Source: a virus. From it: a stretch of 64,000 nucleotides of DNA. The stretch lies in the IMG/VR virus record IMGVR_UViG_3300004448_000116, positions 1-64,000 of that record, one strand, 5' to 3'. The stretch's first letter is position 1. Each line of letters starts with the position of its first letter. Position numbers and translations under genes: made by a program. The notes beneath the pieces are model-generated. The model ran no database searches. It saw only the letters and a program-made list of their open reading frames with translations, and was not told where the DNA came from. This document shows, piece after piece, positions 7,183-15,510 of this stretch.

Positions 7183-9559
7183 TGCTTACATTCCCCATTA
7201 CGAATCTCGTGATGTGCTTTACTGCCGCTGGCGTGACAAGGATGGCTCCCTCATAGAGAAACATGTGACAGACTTTGAGCCATACTTCTGGGCCAATGCG
7301 TCGGACAGAAACAAGTTAGTCAGCATGGTGTCAGCGTACCCCGGTGCCCGCATTGATTGGAATCAAATGGCCGTTGGGCGGAATAAGGAAGAACTCGTGA
7401 AGGTCTTACCGTACCGTCACAAGGACATTTGGGGCATGAGAAAACAAGTTGATACTTGGGAAGCAGACATGAAATTGTCTGACCGCTACCTCATAGACAG
7501 TTGGGCACAGATGCCTGATTGGAAGCCGAGAGTATGGCACATCGACCTTGAGTGGGACCCGAAGGATAAGTTCACCACAGTGATAGGCATAGCCGACAGT
7601 CAAAGCGGAGAGCGTGTGGCCTTCTGCTGGTCAGAAGAATCAGCCGAACAACTCAGAGATTGGGAGTCGGTTGAAACGACCCGCTCTATGAATTGGGAAA
7701 ACAGCAAGGGTCAGGTATCTGATGTCACATACCGCAGGGTACTGTGCAACTCAGAGAAAGCCATTTACACTAAGTTCCTTGATTATCTTGAAGAGTGCAA
7801 CCCTGATGTCATTGTTGCACACGCTCTTATGTGGGCCGACCTTCCTCATATCATCGCTCGTTTAAGCGACCGAAAGGTGCTTGGGAAAGATGCTTATCGT
7901 CGCCTTAGTCCTATCGGGCGGGTGATGAAGCCTGATGAAAATGGCTACAAGAAACCTACAATGCAACCAATCGCTGGTCGTCTGTGCTTTGATACAGCCG
8001 CCTCACTTGAAAGCGGTACAGGCTTTGAGCGAGTGTGGAAGGACAGTGGTAAGCCTCAGTTGGCCAGCCGTAAGTTGGATTTTATCACAGGGCCAGACCT
8101 GTTGGACTACGGTGGTAAGTTGGAGATGTCCGTGTTCACTGGATGGTACGAACGATTCGACGAGTTCGTCGACTATTGTATGCGGGATGTGACACTGCTC
8201 AAGCGTATGGACGAGGACAACCACATACTTGCCTTTTTCTTCGCTCTCCAACGAGTATGCGGCGTAGCCTTCGATTCAACTCACAATGTCACCAGATTTG
8301 CAAGGGGACTCATTGGTCGTCGTACAGACACCAAAGCACCTACCAACATTGACATCGAGCCGGAAGACTACCCCGGCGGTCACATTCCTGCTCCTACCCC
8401 CGGTCGATACCAAAATGTCGCCGTGGTGGATTACAAGCAACTCTATCCCTCCATCATTCAATCTCACAATCTCAGTTGGGAGTCCCGTGTTGACAGAGAA
8501 CTACGCTTTGAAGACGATGTACGGGAACTACCTGACGGTACCTGTTGGCGACAAGGTAAGCCTGCCCTGTTGCCAAGGATTGTCACCGAGTTGGTCAAAC
8601 TTCGTGACGAATATAAAGGCAACATGAAGACGGCCAGCGACCCCATTGAAAGGTCTGGCTGGAACACCATGCAACTCGCAGTAAAACGGTGCATGGCGTC
8701 ACTATACGGTATGTGCGCAAGTACTTACTGGGGATGGGCGGCCCCTGACATCGCCTCTGCTATCACAGCCTGTGGTCGTGAAGCAGTCAAATTTCTCATG
8801 GAGGAATCTGAGAAGCAGGGCTACAATGCACTGTACGGTCACACCGACTCAGCCTTCGTACAAATCCCATTCGACGAGGTGCCAGCACTCGCTGAGCATC
8901 TGACGCAGACGGTTCAAAGAGAACACCAAGCCAGCCACTTCGTCGTGGAATTTGAAGCATTCATGCCCTACTGGGTCACTGGTGGCAAGAACTTGTACTA
9001 CGGTATTTGCTCATGGCCCCCAGAAGACGAAGGTAAGCCCAAGTCAGCACGCTGGGGCAAAATCAGTACACTGTCCCCTGTGTCAAGGACACTTGAAAAA
9101 GATGTGCTGAACATGCTTTGTAAGGGTGCTGATGAGAACGAAGTGGTCACTCATGTGAGGGAAATATCCCTCCGAATCAAATCAGGTGACATTGACATAC
9201 CAGATGTTTCTGGCGTCACCCGCATTCAAAAGGACCTGTGGGAGTACGCTGAGAGCATAGGTGTCCCCGGTGTAAAGGGTGCACGATATTACAATCTGCA
9301 CCTCTCTGACCAATTCACTCATCCCATCTTCAAGAAAGGCGACAGTGTCAAATGGGTCTATGCAAAATCTGACCCAAGCGGCAGGCATATCGACGACATC
9401 GTAGCCTACCACGAAGCAGAGGACCTCGACGGCTTTACTCTCGACCACGATAAGATGGTTCAAAAGTTGGTTGTTGAGAAAATCAAACCCATGTTCAAGG
9501 CCATGAAGTGGTCAACAGACTATGCGAGCGGTATGCCTCGCCCCAAAACCTACTGGTAG
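7172..9559 (+). CDS. polB: Family B DNA polymerase with 3'-5' exonuclease
   Basis: 795 residues from ATG 7172. A GTG at 7163 and one at 7148 are alternative starts. Exonuclease motifs: Exo I D125-L-E127, Exo II around D223 (A-L-M-W-A-D-L-P), Exo III Y335-x3-D339, all acidic residues kept. Polymerase motif A is D420-Y-K-Q-L-Y-P-S, motif B is K505-R-C-M-A-S-L-Y-G, and motif C is Y555-G-H-T-D-S. The first aspartate of the usual Y-G-D-T-D-S is histidine, while the metal-binding second aspartate (D559) is present. The length matches compact archaeal PolB without an intein. This is the replicative polymerase of the virus, working with the adjacent PCNA and RFC. Confidence 0.95.
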   Translation: MIVDAYIPHYESRDVLYCRWRDKDGSLIEKHVTDFEPYFWANASDRNKLVSMVSAYPGARIDWNQMAVGRNKEELVKVLPYRHKDIWGMRKQVDTWEADMKLSDRYLIDSWAQMPDWKPRVWHIDLEWDPKDKFTTVIGIADSQSGERVAFCWSEESAEQLRDWESVETTRSMNWENSKGQVSDVTYRRVLCNSEKAIYTKFLDYLEECNPDVIVAHALMWADLPHIIARLSDRKVLGKDAYRRLSPIGRVMKPDENGYKKPTMQPIAGRLCFDTAASLESGTGFERVWKDSGKPQLASRKLDFITGPDLLDYGGKLEMSVFTGWYERFDEFVDYCMRDVTLLKRMDEDNHILAFFFALQRVCGVAFDSTHNVTRFARGLIGRRTDTKAPTNIDIEPEDYPGGHIPAPTPGRYQNVAVVDYKQLYPSIIQSHNLSWESRVDRELRFEDDVRELPDGTCWRQGKPALLPRIVTELVKLRDEYKGNMKTASDPIERSGWNTMQLAVKRCMASLYGMCASTYWGWAAPDIASAITACGREAVKFLMEESEKQGYNALYGHTDSAFVQIPFDEVPALAEHLTQTVQREHQASHFVVEFEAFMPYWVTGGKNLYYGICSWPPEDEGKPKSARWGKISTLSPVSRTLEKDVLNMLCKGADENEVVTHVREISLRIKSGDIDIPDVSGVTRIQKDLWEYAESIGVPGVKGARYYNLHLSDQFTHPIFKKGDSVKWVYAKSDPSGRHIDDIVAYHEAEDLDGFTLDHDKMVQKLVVEKIKPMFKAMKWSTDYASGMPRPKTYW

Positions 9560-9591
9560 GGTTAAATACCAGAATAAGTTAGGTGCCTAAT

Positions 9592-10140
9592 ATGCGAAAC
9601 ATTGATGATGAAATTGTGAAAGCCGTTGAGAAAAACCCCGGACTAAGTCGTGGCGGTTTGATTAAACAGAACAAACCACTGCAAGATAGAAACAAGCAGT
9701 ACATAGGTCTGCGATTACAGCACCTCTGTGAAAATGGTTTGATAAGTAAGAAGGGTGAGCGTAAGGGCACAAGGTACTATCCGTGCACAAATCAGGATAA
9801 TTACGACCCAATAGGCTTCATGAAAAACAAGCAGACCTCGCAAAAAATCATCGATGTATTCGATGAGGTTAAGCGTATGGTCGTCAAGAAAAACCAAGCA
9901 TACGGTGACAGTATCTTCAAGCCGTCCCGAGTCTTTTACAAGGGCTCTGCTGAGCCCGGCGATTTGATTCGCATACGCATGGATGATAAGATTAGCCGTC
10001 TGATTCAGGGTGACAAGGACATTGGCTCTGACGAAGATGTCATCAAAGACCTCATGGGCTACTGTGCTATTCTCTTGGTGACCATGCGTGAAGACAAGGA
10101 ACCACCACAGAGTTCGATGAGGGATTACTTTGAGTCGTGA
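9592..10140 (+). CDS. Winged-helix protein with DUF1599/Nmad1-like domain
   Basis: 182 residues from ATG 9592, preceded by AGGTG. Residues 1-65 look like a winged helix (I-V-K-A-V-E-K-N-P-G-L-S, then a basic wing with R-Y-Y-P). Residues about 80-175 carry K-K-N-Q-A-Y-G-D and R-I-R-M-D-D-K-I-S-R-L, followed by D-L-M-G-Y. This order is typical of the DUF1599 / nucleotide-modification-associated domain 1 family, which is related to all-alpha NTP pyrophosphohydrolases. A role in nucleotide pool control or base modification is plausible. The fusion to a DNA-binding domain is worth noting. Confidence 0.6.
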   Translation: MRNIDDEIVKAVEKNPGLSRGGLIKQNKPLQDRNKQYIGLRLQHLCENGLISKKGERKGTRYYPCTNQDNYDPIGFMKNKQTSQKIIDVFDEVKRMVVKKNQAYGDSIFKPSRVFYKGSAEPGDLIRIRMDDKISRLIQGDKDIGSDEDVIKDLMGYCAILLVTMREDKEPPQSSMRDYFES

Positions 10141-11086
10141 TTGGGCCGCCTACGCCAAGTCCACCTATCAGTGGCATCAAGGGCACGAGAAGATGCTTCG
10201 TGTGACGAAGTCGAGCCTTACCTCTGATTTCTCTTTCTGTCCTAAGCAGTACGAGTACAAGCGCATTGATGGGCGGAAGTCCCCTCAGACAGATGCGATG
10301 GCTCGTGGTACGAATGTTCACGACGCAATGGAACACTTCTATTTGCATGTCAAGCCAGTGTACAGAAAGGCATACGAGCAAATTAAGAAGAAGGACCGTG
10401 AAGGTGCAATGGAAGCACTCATGGCCTGTCTACCACAGCCAGACGAACCATACACGCTGGGCGAAGAGCCCATCCTGCGTCAACGCATAGAGTGGGAACT
10501 CGTGCGCCTTGAAGCAGACCCTGACAGGTTCCTGCCCATCATCAACGAATTGGAAGTACATGCGTACCAAGATGTGGTTTTTGAATTCAATGGTGAAAAC
10601 ATTACAATACCCATTCACTTTGCAGGTAGCATCGACAGAGGCTATGAAACAGAGGAAGGAAAAGTTGCCTTGATGGAATTGAAGACCGGTAAGTGGAAGC
10701 CTACCAACTTCAAGATACGAGGTATGCGGACTGAGATGGCGTTTTACATGGACCTCTTGCAGAAGGCAGAGCACCCATTGAAAGATGTGACCCATTGGGG
10801 TTGGTTTTATCCAGCAGGGGAACGACCCGGTGAGCATGGTACACAGAACGATGTGACCTACGAGAAGGTGAATCGTCGCTACCTGACCTCACTACGGAAA
10901 CAACTCAACAATCTTTTGGAGGCGTACTTCACAAACAATTTCAAACCCGACCCAAGCCCCGGCAAGTGTGCTTGGTGTGAGTTCATAGCAGAGTGTCCTG
11001 CTTGGCAGGACGACGGTGACAAGTATTGGAAGATGCCGCCGACTCGCCTTGAGAAACAAAGAAAACGAGAGGAGGCCCAAGAATGA
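10130..11086 (+). CDS. Cas4/RecB-like Fe-S PD-(D/E)xK nuclease
   Basis: 318 residues from a TTG start at 10130, supported by GAGGGAT four bases upstream. ATG 10194 is the fallback. Four cysteines, C37 (F-C-P-K-Q-Y) and C280, C283, C289 (C-A-W-C-x5-C), are placed exactly as the 4Fe-4S ligands of Cas4 and AddB nucleases. The PD-(D/E)xK core shows G-T-N-V-H-D (around 60-65), D-R-G-Y-E (about 168) and M-E-L-K-T-G (about 182). A downstream helix with E-M-A-F-Y replaces the usual Q-x3-Y. No cas1/cas2 or CRISPR is nearby, so a role in replication or recombination end-processing is likely. Confidence 0.8.
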   Translation: MSRDWAAYAKSTYQWHQGHEKMLRVTKSSLTSDFSFCPKQYEYKRIDGRKSPQTDAMARGTNVHDAMEHFYLHVKPVYRKAYEQIKKKDREGAMEALMACLPQPDEPYTLGEEPILRQRIEWELVRLEADPDRFLPIINELEVHAYQDVVFEFNGENITIPIHFAGSIDRGYETEEGKVALMELKTGKWKPTNFKIRGMRTEMAFYMDLLQKAEHPLKDVTHWGWFYPAGERPGEHGTQNDVTYEKVNRRYLTSLRKQLNNLLEAYFTNNFKPDPSPGKCAWCEFIAECPAWQDDGDKYWKMPPTRLEKQRKREEAQE

Positions 11087-11325
11087 TTTTGCTACCCTAT
11101 GTGACAGAGGCAATTTGCTTCTGGATTGAATCGAAGTACCGTCGCTTGCCGGTCGTGGGGTGGGGCCACCTCAACTCAGGAGTCGTGAACATCAAGACCT
11201 TTGATGAAGAGGTTGAGATAACTCTGGACTACTCGCTACTCACCCCCAAGGGTACTGCTCTTCGGACCATACTTACGAACATTGATGCTTTTTTGGAGGA
11301 CTGGGTAAATGAGGCTGAAACTTGA
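11083..11325 (+). CDS. Hypothetical protein (80 aa)
   Basis: Starts at ATG 11083, overlapping the nuclease stop by ATGA, and overlaps the primase start by 17 bases. The sequence has a hydrophobic N-terminal helix (I-L-L-P-Y-V-T-E-A-I-C-F-W-I) and ends acidic. No signal peptide is evident and no family is recognised. Being squeezed between nuclease and primase genes suggests a replication accessory role. Confidence 0.55.
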   Translation: MILLPYVTEAICFWIESKYRRLPVVGWGHLNSGVVNIKTFDEEVEITLDYSLLTPKGTALRTILTNIDAFLEDWVNEAET

Positions 11326-12412
11326 CTACCCTCGTGAAGTCCTTGAACTCAGCACTGAGAAAGGAAGAGGGTTCAGGAAACTTGTGAACAGCAAGGGTGA
11401 CTTTGAGCGGTACTGGCGTGGTAAGAATGGCGTGTCGAACGCCTACACGACCGTTTATGGCTATCGTGCAACAGAGCCCCCTCATCACAAACGGGTCAAT
11501 CTATACACGCCTATCATCCGCCACTTCGTGCTTGATTTTGACGCCATGGATTTCAAGGATAGGGACAGAGCAATCGTCGAGCCAGAGGAACCTCTTCGGC
11601 AGACAATGAGGCTTCATGAACATCTGAAAGAAAGGGCCATTCGTCACGGTGTTTGGTTCAGTGGCGGCGGCTACCATGTGTGGATAGCCTTGGCAGAAAC
11701 ACTCACACCATCAACTGGTTCGCAGTTGTCTGCCATCAAAGAAGCAGGTATGCGACGAGTCAATGACTGGGTCAAGGAATTCGACCTGTACTGTTGCGAC
11801 CCTGCTGTGCCATTTGATACGAGTGGTTTAATCAGAATCCCAAATTCATTCAATGCCAAGCGAGGCTTCTGGAGCATACCGCTCAGCACAGAGGACTTAG
11901 AAGCAGGCTATCAGCACATCATAAAAATGGCAAAGACGCACAAGAGTGGGTACAAGGAATACGGCACCGAGGGTGTTCAATTAGAGATACGCAAAGTGGA
12001 AGACAAGGTTGAGATATTCAACCCTGCCACAGAAGCACTTGACCTTCCTACGGTTAAGATGAATGATGTCATCATACTGCCCTGCCTCAATCAAGCGGCC
12101 TGTCATGTAGGAGGAAACCCCAGTCATGATGCTCGCGTACAGTTGGTGAAGTATTTGGCTAAGCGTAAGAGAAACTTCTTACCCATCAGTGGCTTTTCAA
12201 ATAGGGACTTGCAAGCCCACGGGGAAGAAATTGTCAATTACATTATGAAACTTCAATGGGCAGACCAAGACGAAGGTGTCACCCGCTACCAAGTATCGAC
12301 TATCGTCACTAAGGATTATCCTCAAACTTGTAAGATGCTGTGGGGCAAAGGTTTGTGCCTTGGTAAGTGTCGCTACTGGGACAAAACAGGGAGTGTTGAA
12401 AATGGCAGTTGA
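11309..12412 (+). CDS. Archaeal-type primase: PriS catalytic domain fused to PriL-like Fe-S domain
   Basis: 367 residues. The N-terminal half is an archaeo-eukaryotic primase: catalytic D76-F-D78, S118-G-G-G-Y-H123 for nucleotide binding, and a third acidic site near D170 followed by L-I-R-I-P-N-S. The C-terminal third (about 250-357) has four cysteines, C259, C341, C350 and C354, with the flanking H-D-A-R-V-Q-L-V-K-Y-L helix and Y-P-Q-T-C-K. This matches the layout of the 4Fe-4S C-terminal domain of primase large subunits. One polypeptide thus carries both functions that cells split between PriS and PriL. It makes the primers extended by PolB. Confidence 0.8.
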   Translation: MRLKLDYPREVLELSTEKGRGFRKLVNSKGDFERYWRGKNGVSNAYTTVYGYRATEPPHHKRVNLYTPIIRHFVLDFDAMDFKDRDRAIVEPEEPLRQTMRLHEHLKERAIRHGVWFSGGGYHVWIALAETLTPSTGSQLSAIKEAGMRRVNDWVKEFDLYCCDPAVPFDTSGLIRIPNSFNAKRGFWSIPLSTEDLEAGYQHIIKMAKTHKSGYKEYGTEGVQLEIRKVEDKVEIFNPATEALDLPTVKMNDVIILPCLNQAACHVGGNPSHDARVQLVKYLAKRKRNFLPISGFSNRDLQAHGEEIVNYIMKLQWADQDEGVTRYQVSTIVTKDYPQTCKMLWGKGLCLGKCRYWDKTGSVENGS

Positions 12413-12620
12413 ATGGTGCTTATTCTGTAATAGAAAAATCAACACCAGTACCCAAGGAAAGAGGAGGAAGAAACCTATGTGCTATTCCTGTCGAGAAGCC
12501 GGGGCTCCAGACGAATACAGATGTAATGGCATCAATTCCAGTAAAAAAAGATGCAAACAATGGGCCCTTGAAGACAAAAGTTATTGCGTTTCTCACAAAC
12601 ATTTGGAGGGTAAGGAATGA
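12402..12620 (+). CDS. Double zinc-finger protein (72 aa)
   Basis: ATG 12402 lies inside the end of the primase gene, an 11-base overlap. Eight potential ligands, C6, C9, C27, C30, C41, C51, C62 and H65, in the order C-x2-C / C-x2-C / C-x9-C / C-x2-H suggest two zinc sites. The linker between the first two pairs is strongly basic (G-K-R-R-K-K). The end overlaps the XPF-like gene start by ATGA with TTTGGAGG upstream. Likely nucleic-acid binding. No named family. Confidence 0.65.
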   Translation: MAVEWCLFCNRKINTSTQGKRRKKPMCYSCREAGAPDEYRCNGINSSKKRCKQWALEDKSYCVSHKHLEGKE

Positions 12621-13327
12621 GCACACCCCCTCTAATCGCCGATAGCAACGAACGAGGTCCCCTGTACGAAGCGGTAGAGCGCATGGCTCGCAAAGAGGGC
12701 ATCTTAGTCAAATCTCAATTCCTACAAGGGATGGGCGATTACAAAGCAGGTGACGGGCATGTCGAATGCAAAAGTCTAAGTGACTTCTTTCAATCCAGCC
12801 ACAGCGGCCACTTGTGGCGTCAACTCGACAACCTCGATGCTAACTGTGGGCGTGTGTTTTTGGTTGTACATGGTGATATTGCCAAGTACATCAAGATGGC
12901 ACAAGCACGAGGTAAGAAAGCCTCCTACTCACGGGTCACCAACGAACTGATGGGTACCTTTGCCCGCATCATGGCCGACTTCGATTGTCATATTTACAAA
13001 GCCAAGGACCATGTGGAAGCCGCGATGTTCCTTGTCAAATTGCATCAAAAGTTGCATAAGCCAGCCAGCCGACACGGCGCAAGAGCCGTCACACGGGTGT
13101 CCACTAATGATGTACGACAGGACATGTTGCTTGCAATTCCGGGTTTCGGACCCGATTTAGTAAGTAAGTTAATTGACAAATGTGGCAGTATTGAGGAGAT
13201 GGTTTATATCGAATCACTGAAACGGGTCAAAGGTATGGGACCTGTATTGCGACAAAGGCTCATCGATGTTCTTACATCGGAAGAAGCAGTACGAGTCGAG
13301 AAAACATATCAGAAACGGAGAGAATGA
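12617..13327 (+). CDS. XPF/Hef-like structure-specific endonuclease
   Basis: 236 residues: an ERCC4 nuclease domain (1-145) followed by two helix-hairpin-helix motifs (I-P-G-F-G-P near 173 and V-K-G-M-G-P near 206). Catalytic residues can be placed at D9 (A-D-S-N-E-R), D41 (G-D-Y), E50 and K52 in V-E-C-K-S-L-S-D, and D56. The hallmark E-R-K-x3-D is E-C-K-x3-D here, with arginine changed to cysteine. There is no helicase part, so it is like the short crenarchaeal XPF. It would cut branched or flap DNA during replication and recombination, probably on the PCNA clamp. Confidence 0.85.
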   Translation: MSTPPLIADSNERGPLYEAVERMARKEGILVKSQFLQGMGDYKAGDGHVECKSLSDFFQSSHSGHLWRQLDNLDANCGRVFLVVHGDIAKYIKMAQARGKKASYSRVTNELMGTFARIMADFDCHIYKAKDHVEAAMFLVKLHQKLHKPASRHGARAVTRVSTNDVRQDMLLAIPGFGPDLVSKLIDKCGSIEEMVYIESLKRVKGMGPVLRQRLIDVLTSEEAVRVEKTYQKRRE

Positions 13328-13328
13328 A

Positions 13329-14744
13329 ATGATGGACCACAACGCAGACAAGTACGAAGCCGTGCAAAGATACCCGATTTTGAAGGGCTACCTCAGTCAC
13401 TTTAGAGAGGTAAGTAAAAACAACGAAATACCCGGCATGTTGTCATTCTTTTACCTGCTCGGACAGGTTGCTTTACCATTCGTAAGAATACCCATTGGGG
13501 GAAGCAACATCGACCCCCGTGTTAGCGTATTCTGGATTCAAGACACACGGACAGGTAAGTCCGTAGCATTTGAAATTGTACAGCGAGTGGCCCGTGACAT
13601 CGGTATAGACGCTGTGGATTACAGCACAGGTACAGATGCGGCACTTGTAGGGTCATTTGTACAAGAAGACCCCAGCGAACCACCTGTACAGCGCCCCGGC
13701 GTTTTGGCAGGACGAAAGTGCTTGAACTTTGATGAAGGTAGCATCCTTCTCAAGCCCAATCAACATTCAGAGGGGACTGTCTTGTTTTTACAGACGGCTC
13801 TAAATTCGGCAGGTACTGGGCGAAATGTGCTAACCAAGCATCTTCGTGACGGGACAATCAAAATCAAATCAGAGGTATCACTATGGATTACTACATTCCC
13901 TCCGAAGGGAATCAGAGAGCATGTACTGGACAAGGGTATCTTTCAAAGAGTACTGCTCTATTGGCGCGACTGGACTATCGAAATGAAGAGGGAAGTTGCT
14001 CACGAACTGGCGGCGAGCGTACATAGAAGAACCAAGCACTCCGTGTCATACAGTGAAATCATCAAGTTCTTTGATGAATTGCAGACTAACTTGAGGAGGA
14101 GAGTCTGTGATTTAGCAGGTATCACTATCCTGCAATGGGAAGAGGCAGATGACGACACTCAGGAAGAATGGTCTATGGACATTATTGATGAAATGTTCAC
14201 CATCGATGAATCGTATGTGCCTGCTCTTGTGAGTGCCATTGATGAGTACTACCATCTGGTGGAGCAGATGGACCCTCACAAACAAGGGGTCTGCGCATCG
14301 TTCATCATGGGCCTTCAAAACTACACCAATGTCATCGCTCATCACTTTGCTATGATTGAGGGTACATGGGTTGTGCGAGGCGACCATATTGACATGGCTA
14401 AGGAGATTCTCTATGACCTGTATCACAACTTAATTCACTGGCTGGAGGCAGAAGTCAAAGTGGGTATGGGTGTCAAAGAAGCCAAGAGCATGGAAGTCGG
14501 CTGGAAGAAAGGTTATTTCGCTTGCGAAAGGGTGGACTTCGACGACAACCGTGGAGAAGGCTGGGTCAGGAAGACAGAACTGTACGCCTCTTATGGTAAG
14601 AACCAGAACCTCAGTAGCAACAATTCAATCAACAAACGGTACAATGACTTCGGCGCTAAGATGTTTGAGGAAACCAGCCACAAGGTCAAGAAGTATGTGC
14701 GTCTGCGCAAGGAGCATCTCAAAGGGGGACTCCCGAATGAGTGA
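13329..14744 (+). CDS. P-loop ATPase, candidate replicative helicase (DUF3987/MCM-like)
   Basis: 471 residues from ATG 13329, with ATG 13332 equally possible, after GGAGAG. Walker A is D-T-R-T-G-K-S ending at residue 78, and Walker B is C-L-N-F-D-E-G near 131-137. A downstream I-T-T-F-P-P strand is followed by G-I-F-Q-R-V-L, positioned like sensor and arginine-finger elements of MCM or DUF3987 ATPases. The C-terminal part is helical and ends in a possible winged helix. It lies among primase, nuclease and exonuclease genes, and no other hexameric helicase is visible, so it is the best candidate for unwinding. Family membership is not certain. Confidence 0.6.
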   Translation: MMDHNADKYEAVQRYPILKGYLSHFREVSKNNEIPGMLSFFYLLGQVALPFVRIPIGGSNIDPRVSVFWIQDTRTGKSVAFEIVQRVARDIGIDAVDYSTGTDAALVGSFVQEDPSEPPVQRPGVLAGRKCLNFDEGSILLKPNQHSEGTVLFLQTALNSAGTGRNVLTKHLRDGTIKIKSEVSLWITTFPPKGIREHVLDKGIFQRVLLYWRDWTIEMKREVAHELAASVHRRTKHSVSYSEIIKFFDELQTNLRRRVCDLAGITILQWEEADDDTQEEWSMDIIDEMFTIDESYVPALVSAIDEYYHLVEQMDPHKQGVCASFIMGLQNYTNVIAHHFAMIEGTWVVRGDHIDMAKEILYDLYHNLIHWLEAEVKVGMGVKEAKSMEVGWKKGYFACERVDFDDNRGEGWVRKTELYASYGKNQNLSSNNSINKRYNDFGAKMFEETSHKVKKYVRLRKEHLKGGLPNE

Positions 14745-14889
14745 GTGCATGGTATGCGGTGACCCCGGTCATGGTGAGAATTTCTCACAATGTGGTACCG
14801 ATTACAAGGGTCGACCCAAGCATATTTGTCCGCCATGTTCAAAAGTCGTGAACGAAGTCTTTGCAATTGTCGGGAGGCCACTGGTATGA
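14737..14889 (+). CDS. Small zinc-finger protein (50 aa)
   Basis: ATG 14737 overlaps the ATPase gene by eight bases and has AAAGGGGG upstream. Cysteines 4, 7, 19, 31 and 34 with H12 (C-M-V-C-G-D-P-G-H) make a likely two-knuckle zinc fold. The end overlaps the exonuclease start by ATGA. Function unknown. It is another member of the Cys-rich set coupled to replication genes. Confidence 0.6.
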   Translation: MSECMVCGDPGHGENFSQCGTDYKGRPKHICPPCSKVVNEVFAIVGRPLV

Positions 14890-15497
14890 CGGGAATCTTA
14901 TCCATTGACATTGAAACAAAGAACTTCTCACACGAGATAGGCGGCTGGGGCAACACCCATCTTTTTGAGCCTACCGTGGTTGCTACATGGGACGGTACAG
15001 ATGGTACCGTGTACTGCAACAAGTCACAAGCAAAGGAATTCCTCGACAAGGGTGTCAAGGTAAAACCCCTACACTCAGAAATACTTGGCAAGGACATAGA
15101 AGCACACATAGCCAAGGGTGGCAAAGTGATTGGTCACAACATCGTGGGCTTCGATTTACCTATTCTCAGAGATAGCCTTGACTGCTGGTCAGCAGGCGAT
15201 ATTCTCGGCAAGGCAGGAGATTGTATCATAGATACTTCTGCAAAATTACGGTCGGCCACAGGGTCGACAATTCCGTTGGCAGACGCATGTCTGCACACCC
15301 TTGGTAAAGGGAAGACAATGAAAAGCCACGACGCTCCATTGGAGTGGCGCAAAGGCAACTATGGCAAGGTGGCAGACTACTGCCTCAAGGACGCTCAACT
15401 CGCATACGAATTATGGGAGCATGGGAACAAAGAAGGATTTGTCAAGGCCCGTTGCAGAAAGACGGGCGTTGTCAAAGAGTTCGACATAAACTGGTAA
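14886..15497 (+). CDS. DEDDy 3'-5' exonuclease (DnaQ/PolB-exo fold)
   Basis: 203 residues from ATG 14886 (ATGA overlap). The exonuclease motifs are complete: Exo I L-S-I-D-I-E-T near residues 5-11, Exo II G-H-N-I-V-G-F-D-L-P around 81-90, and Exo III Y-C-L-K-D around 161. It resembles the stand-alone proofreading domain of family B polymerases. Since PolB here already carries an intact exonuclease, this second enzyme may degrade primers, host DNA or recombination ends. Confidence 0.85.
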   Translation: MTGILSIDIETKNFSHEIGGWGNTHLFEPTVVATWDGTDGTVYCNKSQAKEFLDKGVKVKPLHSEILGKDIEAHIAKGGKVIGHNIVGFDLPILRDSLDCWSAGDILGKAGDCIIDTSAKLRSATGSTIPLADACLHTLGKGKTMKSHDAPLEWRKGNYGKVADYCLKDAQLAYELWEHGNKEGFVKARCRKTGVVKEFDINW

Positions 15498-15510
15498 GAG
15501 AGGAAAATAT

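Noticed and set aside
7148-9559. Intein or longer N-terminus in PolB
   Set aside because: Length and spacing of exonuclease and polymerase motifs are normal, with no insertion. The extra N-terminal codons precede a typical PolB start.
10130-11086. Cas4-like gene as evidence of a CRISPR system
   Set aside because: No Cas1, Cas2, effector or repeat-spacer array occurs in the window. Stand-alone Cas4-like nucleases are common in archaeal viruses.
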